DNA of 64,000 nucleotides from NCBI GenBank assembly GCA_013176395.1, contig JABMLP010000005.1, positions 1,364,001-1,428,000 of the forward strand, in the 5' to 3' direction. Position 1 is the first letter of the stretch, and each line of letters opens with the position of its first letter. Below are positions 42,699 through 54,268 of the stretch, piece by piece. The stretch comes from Venturia oleaginea (Eukaryota; Ascomycota; Dothideomycetes; Venturiales; Venturiaceae). The notes under the pieces are model-generated. The model was not told where the DNA came from, searched no databases, and was given only the letters and a program-made list of their open reading frames with translations. The translations under genes were made by a program, and so were the position numbers.

Positions 42699-44277
42699 AT
42701 GGCGGGCATTGAACTGAGGAATGGCTTGAGACGCGCCGTGCAATGCCTGAAAAGGCCTTCACCACAATATACATCTCATATTCCCAGACGGCGGCCGATA
42801 ATACCACCCTCGTTCTGTTCCCTCAACATCGCAAGACAATTCTCCATGTCATGTCGTCGGTCGCTGGAGCCCACAAGACCGAAAGAGCCTTCCGAACCAG
42901 ATTTCCAGGCCGCACCTCCACTGGAGGACTTGGACGAGGATGACTACGAACCTGTATCCACAGACCCTTCGATTGCTGCCATGGAAAAATCAATATACGA
43001 GTCCTACCTTAACATTAGTTTTACTCACGCTGATGCAGCAGAGGCCACAAAAACTGCACTGGCACGGAGACTAGGCAGCATCGATGCATCACACCACAAC
43101 AATATACAAAATGGAATGTCGTCTGAACAGGCCCGAGTGCTTCGCCAACAGGACATTGACGATTTCATAAAAAGTTCCGCAATCGATCAAGTTGCCCAAG
43201 TCATGATGGATGCATTAATGGATAGAGGCTTGTCATACGAAGATGCTTTGGAGATAGTCAACCATCAGCTGGTAGACGGGGATGAGGAATTGCGTGCGGA
43301 ATTGGGCGAGGATTTGATGAAGAAATTGGAGGAGGCATCGGATGAGGATTTGATGAAAGAATTGGAGGAGGCATCGGATGAGGAAAAAGCATTGGATGAG
43401 GAGTATGAGGAGGATGGGGAGGATGAGTATGTTAAGGCCATCAAGGAAAAAAAGAGAAAGGAAAAAAAGAGAAAGGAGTTGATGTCAAGAATTCGCATCG
43501 TCCCAGCATCGCCATCCTACTTCACAGGCAAACCGAATTTCACAGACGATCTCATCTCGCTGAAAGCGCTCCTCCGCAAATACCAATTGCTCCCTGTCTT
43601 TCCTCCCGGCCAAGCTCCGCGCGTGGCTTGGAAGTCCGTCGAACAATATAAAGCCATGGTTGGCGCAGAACCTGTCAAATCTGCACGGTACCAACGATTA
43701 CTCGAGATCCTGAAGCGGTTGAACTCGATAAACTCGGCAATCATGCCCGAGGAAGTGTCCGATACACTGGCACGATACAAGAGAGATGTGGATTTATCTC
43801 AAGCGAGGAGGAAGCAGGGATACGTCAATGCAGATGGCATTTCGCTAGGTGTTGGACGCAGGAAGACATCAACGGCAAGAGCATATGTCGTGGAGGGTGA
43901 GGGAGAAGTCGTAGTCAACGGCAAAAGTCTGACCCAATTTTTTGCACGGCTACACGACAGGGCGAGCGCAGTATGGGCGCTCAGGGCCACAGAGAGAATG
44001 GATAAATACAACGTCTTTGCACTGGTGAAAGGAGGTGGTGCAACAGGACAGGCGGAGGCTTTGACATTGGCAGTCGCAAAGGCTTTGTTAGTACACGAGC
44101 CGATGTTGAAGCCAGCGCTGAGAAGAGGCACGTCGAATCCCATCCTTTTTCTCACAACAATTTGCGTTGCTAATTCTTACTACAGCTGGCTGCGTGACTC
44201 GCGATCCACGAAAAGTCGAGAGAAAGAAGCCCGGTCATCTCAAGGCTCGCAAGAAGCCTGCTTGGGTCAAGCGTTGA
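42699..44277 (+). CDS. mitochondrial small-subunit ribosomal protein uS9m (MRPS9)
   Basis: Component of the mitochondrial 37S/28S ribosomal subunit. Basic, Ser/Arg-rich N-terminus fits a mitochondrial targeting peptide. The conserved uS9 domain is at the C-terminus: GVGRRKTSTARAYVVEGEGE, VVNGKSLTQFF, FALVKGGGATGQAEALTLAV, ALLVHEP. The raw frame after ALRR gives a nonsense tail to 44318. Splicing a GC-AG intron (44128-44185, GCACGT...TTGCTAATTC...CTACAG) restores AGCVTRDPRKVERKKPGHLK and the near-invariant end KPAWVKR, with stop at 44277, giving 506 residues. An acidic repeated segment (DLMKKLEEASDE, DLMKELEEASDE) and KEKKRKEKKRKE precede the core. The family and C-terminus are confident. Confidence 0.92.
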
Positions 44278-45456
44278 TACCACTGTATCTATATATCGTT
44301 TTCTTGTACAACAAATAAACAACCCATACCGATTTTGGGCGTATACCACTAAATTCTTGATTGAGGGTAAGAAAAGTCGATAATACTATTACATGAAACG
44401 GATAGACTTTCGTTACTTTCTCCCTTCCCCCTTCCCTACAGACTACAGAAGAGCTACTCAGCAACTCGCTGGGGCAAAACAACTGATTATACGCGATGCC
44501 GATGTGAAAGGCACGCGAAACACGTTTGATTCAGCCTCGAAAAGAGTTTTGAGGTTTGCTATTCTAAAGATAATTTCTGTACTTATCTCAATCTCGTTTC
44601 GTCGATATCCCGATTCATCGCTGTTGCGATGCTACTCGATTATGTCGATTCAACGGTGCAGTAGATCTATACTTGTCCCCTTCCCATTCCCGTTCCCATC
44701 CTGACGATATTGAACATATCGTTCCCAAAAGGTGCCCGAACATGTCGTTTTTGTGAGAATTATGGGAAACTTGTGGGTTTGAGGATGAGGAAGAGGCGGT
44801 GATAATTTGGGGCTGGTTGGGTTGGGGCTACGACTTGAAGTTGGATTTGGGATGGATCTGTTTGGGGCTTTTATAACTTGGTTTCTGGAGATAATTTTGT
44901 ATCGATCTTGGTTATTCTCTTTGGGGGCGGGCTTGTTGGATTGAAATTGGTGTTTAGATTTTTGCGGAAGTGATGGTTTGTTTTGGTGAAGTTGGGGTCT
45001 TGGAAAGAAGTCTGATCGTGGGATGGATTGATGGATGGGACGGTAAGTTTTAGTTTTTGGAAGAAGAAAAAGAGGGTATAGGGACTTTTGGGGGGATATG
45101 TGGGATTATTGGGAACGGTATTCATTACGATTTGGACTTGGAGACGGGAGAGTAGGTTGAAATGAAATGGAATGGGAGAGAGAAGCTTGGATTGTTGGGT
45201 TTATGCTACGATTGTTCTATCGAGGTGGTATGGTCTTTTGTGTTGATTATTCTTTGCGTATAAGTTAACGTTTATACTCTGTTGAACTAAAGAAACGTAA
45301 ACCTAGTACTATATAATAATCCCTACCCTTCTCGTCCTAGGAAGACTTTTATGAAAGTAGTAGTAGTAGATCATAAGGCCCTTATAAATATAGGCTAGGC
45401 TAAGGTAAATCAACGCTAGAAGAAGATTTATGAAGACCTTACTTTGTAGAGTAGTA
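44278..45456. other. intergenic, low-complexity
   Basis: 3' flank of uS9m, then GT/TTGG-rich DNA from about 44740 to 45200 that produces a spurious Pro/Thr-rich minus-strand frame, then AT-rich DNA leading to the next transposon. No gene is supported. Confidence 0.5.
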
Positions 45457-46564
45457 ACGTGTTTCACCACTCACTTGGCCACCCCAACCACTAAATCTCA
45501 AGTCATCGTGCGATAAACCTCCCACCAATAGAGCTTTTATTAAAATAATTCTAACAATACATTCTTTACGTATTTGGGCATCGATTAATCTTATGACCTT
45601 GAATACCGCAGCCACTAAATGTTGGTAATGCTCGCTGTCGTACGACGACTTCCTGACCTTGAACACTATCTTTAGAGCTATTTTCGCATCCCTCGACCAA
45701 GAACTGACCCTGTTGAGCTTGTAAAACGCTTCCACATGCAATATATCGTCTACGATACTGTTGCTTCTGTTTTCGTCGTTGGTTCTCTGTACGAAGCTTC
45801 CTATTCTCTTCTGCAAGTATTACTGCTGAATTCATTGCGACTTGACATCCTTTGATGAGTTGACCAATTGCTTGACTACTTGGGCTCTGAGATTGGCGAT
45901 GAAGAAGATTTCGGACGAGCTGAGCCTGCTGCTCAAGCTGAGCTATCGTACGAGGAGTTTCTGACGTCCACTGTGGCGCTACTCCATGGGGTGTACCTGG
46001 TGGTGAGGGCGTCTCTTCAACACGCAGAAACCACGCGTTGATTGTCGCTGGATCTTCGCATTTTGCACGCTGTGAATGGAATTTACGATTCCACTTCGTA
46101 CAAAGCTCCGGCTGAGCGTTGATGAAGCGGGATACCCAGTTCTTCCCGACTAATGACGGTGGAGGATTCGTACCGCGTTTTTCGAGTAAAGCGTTTGCCA
46201 TTCGTCGTACGTCGATAATTTGGGGCGGAAATCCTCGTCGATCAAGGTCTAGGATCCACTGAACCAGAGCCTGCTCTTCATGTATTTGTAACTTTCTCTT
46301 TTGGTGGTTAGATTCGCTTCGTGGTTTACCACCTTGAAGACGAGACTGAAGTGTAAATCGAGGAATATCGTACGACGCTGAGATTTGACGTTGACTTAAA
46401 TTTGGATTCGTTTGAAAGCTCTGCTTCGCAAGAAGTAATCTAGCCTCTTTGCAAGCCGATCCGGGGGTTGGTGTTGACATTATCGCGATAATTGTACGAA
46501 GGGATTAGACTTTTTGGTTGGGTGGCCAAGTGAGTGGGGTGGCCAAGTGAACGGTGAAACACGT
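45457..46564 (-). mobile_element. Pogo-family internal-deletion element
   Basis: A 1108-bp element flanked by TA (45455-45456 and 46565-46566). Terminal inverted repeats begin ACGTGTTTCACC on both sides and continue with CACTTGGCCACCCC; the right end carries this block twice. The outermost bases match the right end of the Fot1-like element at 21052-22901, so the two belong to related families. The interior encodes only the ends of a transposase. Confidence 0.85.
45566..46480 (-). CDS. transposase-derived DNA-binding protein lacking the DDE core
   Basis: An uninterrupted 304-codon ORF from a true ATG at 46480. N-terminal psq-like helix-turn-helix (NLSQRQISASYDIPRFTLQS) and CENP-B-type HTH (LVQWILDLDRRGFPPQIIDV; GKNWVSRFI) lead up to INAWFLRVEETPSPP. 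At that point the catalytic domain is missing: the sequence passes directly to the part that follows the DDE core in the related element at 21120-22821 (a TPR..., QLIKGCQVAMNSAVILAEEN, coiled-coil-like) and ends with a zinc knuckle (CGIQGHKINRC). About 250 residues including all catalytic acids are absent. It could bind family terminal repeats and repress or dimerise with full transposase, as known for KP in P elements; that role is inference. Confidence 0.8.
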   Translation of the reverse strand: MSTPTPGSACKEARLLLAKQSFQTNPNLSQRQISASYDIPRFTLQSRLQGGKPRSESNHQKRKLQIHEEQALVQWILDLDRRGFPPQIIDVRRMANALLEKRGTNPPPSLVGKNWVSRFINAQPELCTKWNRKFHSQRAKCEDPATINAWFLRVEETPSPPGTPHGVAPQWTSETPRTIAQLEQQAQLVRNLLHRQSQSPSSQAIGQLIKGCQVAMNSAVILAEENRKLRTENQRRKQKQQYRRRYIACGSVLQAQQGQFLVEGCENSSKDSVQGQEVVVRQRALPTFSGCGIQGHKINRCPNT

Positions 46565-46566
46565 TA

Positions 46567-46907
46567 GAGAGTAAATACATGTTACGGATACTGTCACGTG
46601 GAACGTTTAGTGACATGTATGGCGCGTTTCCTTTATGATTAGTAAGTTGTTACACGGGACCGGGAGGATCATGTGAACGCTCGAGCCTTGGCAAAGCGAG
46701 CGCTCGATGCGCTCGATTGCGAGCGCCACGAGCGCAGGATTTCTTAGAAGATGGATCTCTATATATAGGACGAGACTCTGCTCCCTCAGTGTCTCGTATC
46801 TTCACTCTCTAGTTACTTCGCTATTGCTTTTAGTTACTTAGCCCAATTCACGACTCTTATATCTTGCAAGCTTCGCTTCACTTGTTTGATACGATATTGT
46901 CGCCCCG
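46567..46907. other. possible remnant of an older LTR
   Basis: Starts TGTTACACGGGACC (46648), contains GC-rich palindromic DNA (GCGAGCGCTCGATGCGCTCG), a TATATATAGGACGAG promoter-like box at 46760, then pyrimidine-rich DNA. The layout resembles an LTR whose body is interrupted by the solo LTR that follows; a candidate end GCGTAACA lies at 47154-47161. No matching target duplication was found, so this is weak. Confidence 0.3.
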
Positions 46908-47083
46908 TGTTATGGGCATGGCCCATGGTTGGTATAGGCTAAGAGCCTAAGCCTGATTGAGCCTAGTATAGAGAAAGAACCTCATTGAGGTTCTCTGTTT
47001 GTAGATACCTTCACTCTTTAACTGAATCTAAACAATCTTTGGCTACGAGTATGCTGCGTCTTTCCAGCTACCGTCCCGTAATA
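46908..47083 (+). mobile_element. solo LTR of the 14.2-kb chromovirus
   Basis: 176 bp, starting TGTTATGGGC and ending CCGTAATA, matching both LTRs of the complete element by eye. It is flanked by its own 5-bp target duplication CCCCG (46903-46907 and 47084-47088). This is the footprint of LTR-LTR recombination after insertion. Confidence 0.95.
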
Positions 47084-47088
47084 CCCCG

Positions 47089-50000
47089 GGCCACTTGAAC
47101 CCTACTGTACGGATTAGCCAAATCCAACTATATTACTTTGAGCCATAGCCTCTGCGTAACAATATGACGACATTCTTACTTCTAGTATAATAATAGTCTT
47201 TAGTCCTATCGTAGTAGCTATTATTTGTAGGACTACCTTCTAGACAGATTCGCTATAGAGTTCAGAATACAAGTCGCTGTGTGAAGATAAAAGAGAAATT
47301 ATAAGATCTTGAAAGGACCGTGAATTCTTTAGTCTTGTGATAGAGAAGTAGCTTGCGTATTAGTCAGATAGAAGATGTGCATCATAATCGACGTTACTAA
47401 TTATTGGTATACTATTAAATTTTGATATCTGTGATGGTTGGCATAGAAGTGCGCGCTGGAGAATACTAGGCACCTGATAACCATAGTCTCTAACGGTGAC
47501 CTCATAATTCGCCATAGCTCGAATCACAAATGTACCATCTCTAATTGAGGAAAATTAGCTGGTATAGATCCTTGTTGAGGCGTTAAGCTCCACTCCGGAA
47601 CAGCGATGCCAACATCGTTCGTCCTCGCTTTCACCACTTGAATGTCAAGTAGATGTGGTGCTTGCGTATACTGATATACTCAGGACTCTTACTGAGGGGA
47701 TTCTTCGCGCATGCTGAGTACGACACAAAAACAACGAAATTACTCGATTTCGAAAAAAAGGTACTCTGCATCAAGATATAAGATGATCTCCGTCTGCTCG
47801 GATCCCAGCAGGATGGGTTAGCTCATGATGTGGAAGAAGCTTGACAGGAGCCTGAAATTCCTTGCTCATCGACTAGGGGAGGAATAAGTCAGAATGGTCG
47901 ACAATCGGATTCTAAGGAGCGCGCGTGATTGCTGTTTGATAAGATCCCACAGTAACATGGATGGGTCCAGTAGTTAACGTTGGTAGCCATCATGAACTGA
48001 CAGTAGTGTATTGAAACTGGTACATGCAGGTAGCTCCCCTGCCGTTTGCCAGCTCCGAGCTGTTCGCGAGAAATGTACCAGATTTTACAGATTTTGTCTG
48101 GAATTCGTGATCGCATGGGTAGCTAGTCATCTTGAATTCCACACTGCTGATCCACCCAAAAGACATCTCCACGGTGAGGAGCGGAGAAACCTCCGCCATA
48201 GCGAAGGAGTGGGGAGGGAAAACAATCCAGGATATCTAGCATGGTTCACATGACAATATCCTGGCGGCAAAAGGCCTATCGTTGACTTGAATGTCCAGCT
48301 CTACCGTGACGAGATCTCGATATTCTCGGATCATGGTTGAGAATGAGGTCTCATGGCAAATTGAATATTAATAATTGGTGTCTTATGAGGCTCTTGTTTT
48401 TCGTCCGTCCACCGGGAATCCTATATAGGCAGCCTCCGATAAGGGCACTCAAATTTACGCAGGTGGGCTGGCTGCAATACGAAGGAGCCAGGTTCTTCGC
48501 AAGGTGCTGATCGTGGTTCGTTGGGGATATATGTCGATCCTATTATTACAATCTTGGTAAGCGATTCGGGAGCGGTTGCCTTGAGAAGCTGGAATTCGGA
48601 GGCGGGCATCGTTTTGTTCGCGTGAATTTTTTTGTATCCATGGATTTCGTGCAAATACGCCGTATCCCGCTATCACGGCGGACCGTTGGTAAGATCAACC
48701 CTTATGAGGTGTCCGTCCGGCTGCGCTGCTATCTCCAAGGTCAAATACCGGGCAGGCATAGGCACGTGCTTACTCTCTGTGGTCACAAGTAACTGTGTCA
48801 TTAGCAATACTGTCCGGGTGAAGACCGATATCTCTTGGTATTGTTGATGCACCCTTTGAGCACAAGCATGGTTCCGGCACAGATGTTCCAAGACGAAGGG
48901 TCAAGAACGGATCTTGAGACTGAACGACCAAATTGCGGTTAAGGTTCAGATGCAAGAAATTTGCCATGTGGAAGTTCCGAGGGATTGCCCTGCTTGTGAA
49001 ACTGAAACAGAAATATAATCTCCACTCCGATTGGCGTTGAAGGAGAATTACCATGCCATAGGGCTGCTGATTGGGCCAGATCACGACTCTTGATGATATG
49101 CATGTCGCGGCATCCTTGGACGGGATTGAAACAAGGCGATCCTGTTCTTTCCGATGCCTAACCGAGGCTACTATAGTGTGCAATTAGCGAGTATAGTCAA
49201 GAGTCTTGTGAACGAACACTCAAGACTGGTCTCCTGACTGGGCGGTTATGCAGTGTATATTGATGATAAAGTGTGCACGTACTAGTCAAGCAGTGTAATG
49301 GTTCGATAAAGGATCGTGACCAGGATATAGCCTGAATGACGACTCGGCTCGAGATGACGAGCTCATGGTGGACGAGAGACTGTTGCGGGCAGCAGTAATT
49401 GAGTGGCCGCCGTCCTGGTAGCGAGATTCGGCCAGATTTGACATTTTTCGTTGTCTTACTTTTTCTCGCGGTCGGCTCTATCACAGTCAGGACTACACAT
49501 TTGACGAATTTAATTGCTACAACAGTATCCGCTTTATAGCATCAAACTGGCGAGTAAGTTTGTAGAAAATGGCAAAGGAGTTGGTGTCTCCACAGGTCAG
49601 CAGAGAGATGTTCCGGGGATTTGAGCGGAATCGCGTCGTTGCCAATCATATCGAAGTGTAAATTCGATTGATGAGAATAAATTTTTGCCTACTGCTCCTG
49701 TCATGGTGTAGGAATTGAAGTTGGTTCAGGGGTGTTCCCCGGAAAGAAACGGCAGAGGCGTCTGGCAGCTAACGCGCTCGAGCGTTTTGTCCCGCATTCT
49801 ATCTTAAACCCTGGTTCTCGAACAGCATGAAACAATCAGCAAATGTGCATTTGACGTCCACATGGTGAGGGTGGCTGAAAGCTGGTGGACGCGAAACCAC
49901 TCGAAGATCGGGTTTGATAGGTTTTGAAGCTCGTGACGTCTCGGCTTCGGAACCACTCCGTTTCACAAGCTGCATAAGTGTGGCAACTCCATAGTACGTG

Positions 50001-52700
50001 GGCATAATTAGCCCATTCTCGCATCATGGTACTAGTGCATTAGGTGGAAGGTAAGCTCGAAAACAATATCAGCCTGTGCTGTGAACACGCAAAGCCCGCG
50101 AAAAGCGACTCTGGTAGCTGTCAACGACGATTGATGACAGGAATTGTTCAGTCGATTAGAGGACGGTGTTGGGGCTGTTGCTTGATTCTTTGCAGCGCGC
50201 AAAGGAGCTCGAGTTGTACAGTACAAAAGCGGGAAGAGGAATGTGTTGTCGTTGCGGTCTCTGTTCAGAACGGCCTCTGATCTCTACCCGTAGGGTCGAC
50301 CCCATATCCAGATGGCGGTATTGAGTCGAGCTGCTGTTGGGCTTTGTTGTCTTCCTGTAGGGTCATATTGCTTCCAGGTTGCCGAGTGTCGAGGCGTCGC
50401 TGATATTGTAACGAGAACGAAGGTAGACAGCTCGTAAGTCGTAAGTCGTACCTCAATGAAGTTGACATCCTTGCCCCAACGTCCCGCTGGCGATCTGTCG
50501 CGTCAGATATCAACGGCTGTCAGGAACGGCGACTTCGGGATTGTTGCAGTGACAAGCATCAGCTGTAATTCGATCAGGTACGAAAGCTGAGCAAGCAAGC
50601 AACTGTAACAAATCACTTTGAAAAGTGATTAGTCGTTGGAAATTCTGACGAATGAAAAAATCAGGGGTCCTCGCATCGGCCACATTTTCGGGTCAAAAGA
50701 AGTCTCCGGCCTCGCGCCTGTTGGCGGTGATGTACCCGAAACTCATACTCCTGTTCGCTCGCCGTTCGACTTTAGAAGGGTCATGCCACGAAACGGAGGC
50801 AACCCACGCAGTCACTTGGAGGCAACAGTTTTCTTCAACCAAAGTCTGGGCATAACAATGTGCAGACTCGGCACCCTGGGAAGGTTCAGCATATACTATA
50901 TGCAGAAACGACGCGGAAACCGAGCGGAGGTGGAGTGTGGAGGACATGATCGATTTCTGGTCCTTCGGAGAGTGCACCGCCGCGTGTCAATCGCTGGGCG
51001 CAGAAGCTGGCTGGCCCGATCGGTTGGATCGTCTCAGTGGCCGCACGGCCGGATGTTGCGGGCTTCGGAACCAAGAATCTTCAGAGATTCGAGGGATAAT
51101 GACTCGTATTACGACCCCAAAGCGAACAGGTGTCGTTGGTGGGGAGAAGCCAATTCTTTGCAGCAGGTTGCTGCTAAGGTACCAGATGGGCGGAACACAG
51201 CTTGCTTTCCAGAAGTTCAATAGCAGGTGCTGCGAGTCAAGATGCCAGATCATCTCAACCTAGCCCGCTGCAGTGCGTGACTTGTCTTGGCTGGGGGTGG
51301 TCGGAGTCTCCTCTCATCTGATCTCTCCCCAACCCCCAGCTTGGGACTCCAGATGTGGTGCGCCAGTCCAGTATGTGTATGGGAGCAGCCGCTTTGCAGG
51401 TGTCGAGCTCATATCGCATCCAATCGCGGTGGGAAATGAAGTAGATGCCCGGACGCAAGCGAAATCTTCATGTCGCAGCTGTAGGTCTTTTAGATGGAGA
51501 TGGCTTCCACGGCCTCGCCGACTCCTATCATGTCTCGTCTCCTGCTCTCGATACAGCTCCAAGATACAGGTCCTCGATACAGCTCCTCGATACAGCTCCT
51601 CCACATTCGGCGCTGGTAGTGCTCCGGCTACGACGCTCCTCGCTGCCCAGTTGCGAGGAGAAAGTCCTCGATGGCTTCTTGTTGTGTGATGGCGCTGCTC
51701 ACCACTCGTCATACTGCCGCTCTCATCTACAAATATAGAGAGGCTCTCTCGTGCAGCCCGAAAGACGCCTGGCCGTACCACAGGCCTCCATCAGCCTTCA
51801 GCCCTAGCAATATCTGAGCCCCCCACCCCCGTCCCCATGGACGCCTGGGAACCGAGATCAAAAAGGAGGGAGGAGCAGAGACAGGAAAACTTGCCTGATT
51901 TGGAGAGACCCACCTTATCCCAGAAGCAAGTCTCGTATTGTAACAATGTAAGTTATCCCATCTCTCAGCCCAACCAATGCCGCGCGACCATTTGTTTTGC
52001 TTGGCATATGATCCTATAGATCTACTACAGTATGCCCTTTCGCTGCTCCCCACTAATCCGGCATCAGCCATGTGAGAATTGGCGGGCTGACAAGCTTTTT
52101 CGCAGCGCTGTCGCACTTCTGTCTTGCATTGGCACTCGGGCCCTCAAGTGTCAAGTATACGTGAAGAAACAAATCGTCTCGTGGTGCTCCGCGTCCGCGG
52201 CCATCCCGTCGTCAGTTCGGCCGTTGATTCCTTTGCATCCTTTGAAGTAGCCCGATTGCCCAAGTCGATCTGCCGGCTGCAGAAGAACTCTCATCCCGGC
52301 AGCCCAACCTCTGATGACTGCAGTTCGTTTTGCGCCTCACTTGTCAAGCCCATCTTAAGACTAGGAAGCCCTCCCTTAATTCGTTTCGCAGCCTTGTCGT
52401 CACCCGATTGCCGATTGACGTATCAATCAACTCCCCGCCTTGTCAGGAACGGTCAGTAGTATAGCCAGCCAACGCATACTTCCCAGGACCACCATCGCTC
52501 TTAATCAGCCAGGTTGACCACCAGTCGACGCGACTTTGCTCGTCTTTTCAGGAACGCAATCCTCCTCGCCTCGTCGCGCATCCTTGAAGACAATCCTGGC
52601 GCGCATCGCAACGAAACGTGAGGCTGCGCGCAACTCTACCAAAGCCAGCCACAGGAGCTCGTCAACTTCAAAGTTGTAGAATCTCGTCTCCAAGCTCTTG
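47089..52700. other. 5.6-kb gene-poor region
   Basis: No frame shows a recognisable domain, signal peptide or consistent splice structure. The longest is 50636-51223 (+, 195 codons), without family signals. A small CGATACAGCTCC tandem block lies at 51549-51603. The right end (51260 onward) is pyrimidine-rich and may be a long upstream region for the Gln-rich gene. Confidence 0.5.
51549..51603. repeat. short imperfect tandem repeat
   Basis: Units of 12-15 bp based on CGATACAGCTCC occur four times with one variant (AAGATACAGGTCCT). Confidence 0.8.
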
Positions 52701-52737
52701 TTCTTACCGTCGACATTGATTCGAGCCTGTCAGCCAT

Positions 52738-52798
52738 GTAAGTGCTTTTGGTTGTGTTGTTTTTGAAACAATGTCGGGTTGCTGATATTCCCCTTCAG
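52738..52798 (+). other. predicted 5'-UTR intron of the Gln-rich gene
   Basis: GTAAGT at 52738 and CCCCTTCAG ending at 52798 with TTGCTGAT branch-like motif give a 61-nt intron ahead of the chosen start at 52994. It directly follows a short ATG (52736), so removal would also change upstream ORFs. Confidence 0.45.
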
Positions 52799-52993
52799 AT
52801 CCCATTTTCCGACTACAAGACCCAAAAATTGAGTCAGGGGAGTTCGACGCGTCGACCTCTTCGCCCCCAACTAGGAAATATTTACCATCCAACCGAAAAG
52901 CTGGCCATCGTCTATGCAACTCCGCCTCTCTCGCCATCGGCGCAGCGCTCGCTCGAAGCGCCAGGAGCGAGCTTGAAAGTCCGTTCTAGTGGG

Positions 52994-54268
52994 ATGGATA
53001 GCAATGACCGTCGACACAGACAGAGCAATCCTTCAGGTTACGCCAGTCAGCAAGGGCTCATTCAGTCGTCGCCGCAGTATCCGGCAACAAGTGGATCGGA
53101 GAGGTACAGGCAACAGCCTCACTTAGCAGTTCAATCACCAGCTTCGGCGCCAACCGCGGGGAGGGGCGGCACTCTACCTGGATATAATTATCCTTATGGT
53201 GCTGAGGGGGCTCAGTTCGGGGGTGCTGCCATGAACGCAGGACCACTGCAGTATTCTGCCGAATACGCACCAGACGCAGCGCAGAGAGCACAGCAACAGC
53301 AGCCGTACCAGCAGTATGGCTCTAATATCATGTACAATGTGCCGTCACAGCAGCAGCAGCCATCGCCGCAGTCACCCTACGAGACGGTGCAACCATACCA
53401 ACCACGGCAAACGGCGGCAGCGCTCGAAGTTCTCACAAACCAATTCGCTGTACCACAACAGTATTATGAAGGAGGACCGACTAGTGCGCCAGCCTCCGCG
53501 ATTGCGGCACAGAGCGCACAGTACACGCCCTTATCATATACCACTCAGAGTCCCGTCGGCCGCGAGACTCTGACATCCGCTTACGCCACAGGCATGGCCG
53601 ATGCAAACCAAGGGAGCTCTCAAGGAGCCTATGGTCAGACAAATTATGCTGCGGCCGAGCTTGATAACGCATACGGACAGTATCAGACCGAGCTCAAGAG
53701 AACTTTCGAGTGCATCCGTGACGGACGATTGGCAGATGCAGGAAGCTCACTGATTCACATATCGGATTGGCTGCTGGGGAACGCAGAAGCTTTAGGTACG
53801 TCTTACTACTCCAGAGCGTGCGCGGAACGAGCGACTGAGATTGACTGTAGGTCTAGTACGCGACGATGAGACCATGCATCGCGACAGAATCAAGTTATGG
53901 GAAGAGTTTAACACTGCATGGCTGTCGGCACTTCAAAGACAAAAGGAAATGACCATCGAAATGCTTGACACTGGTCAACGACCCCATCACCCGCAATCAA
54001 TCCTAGAATCGGACCAGATGGAGGGCATGGGAAAGGAGCTTGTGCGGCTCTGCGACATCATGGAAAAGCACGGGTTGGTCGACTATCAGATGGGAGTATG
54101 GGAGGAAGAGATTATCACTCGTGAGTATTACTTTGCGCTTCTTGTCACAGCCACGGTCACTGATCTCTCACAGTCCTCAATACGTGCCTCGATATGCTCG
54201 AAGAGCAGGGCGAAAATTCCCGCGCCGGAGCACCGCCTGCATCCTCTGCACAACAGCGCCGAAGATAA
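52994..54268 (+). CDS. Gln-rich conserved fungal protein, function unknown
   Basis: Three exons (52994-53795, 53851-54120, 54174-54268), introns 55 and 53 nt (GTACGT...CTGTAG; GTGAGT...TCACAG), 388 residues from MDSNDRRHRQSNPSG. The N-terminal 230 residues are disordered, rich in Gln, Pro, Ser, Tyr and Ala with short poly-Gln. The C-terminal 150 residues are helical and look like the conserved part: YGQYQTELKRTFECIRDGRL, LIHISDWLLGNAEALGLVRD (made by splicing), RIKLWEEFNTAWLSALQRQK, KELVRLCDIMEKHGLVDYQM, then LLNTCLDMLEEQ and a basic end. The layout of prion-like N-half plus helical domain occurs in fungal regulators, but I cannot name this family. The frame is open upstream of 52994; this Met was chosen because it follows the probable 5'-UTR intron and begins the hydrophilic region. 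Confidence 0.72.

Noticed and set aside
44128..44318. Unspliced extension of the uS9m frame to 44318
   Set aside because: It replaces the near-invariant uS9 C-terminus with unrelated sequence, while a branch site and AG support an intron.
50636..51223. 195-codon plus-strand ORF
   Set aside because: No domain, signal peptide or compositional support; overlapping frames of similar length exist on both strands.
51314..51781. Minus-strand ORF with SIFVDESGSM resembling a VWA/MIDAS motif
   Set aside because: Only this short string fits; the remainder has no VWA-like strands, and the region is low-complexity on the other strand.
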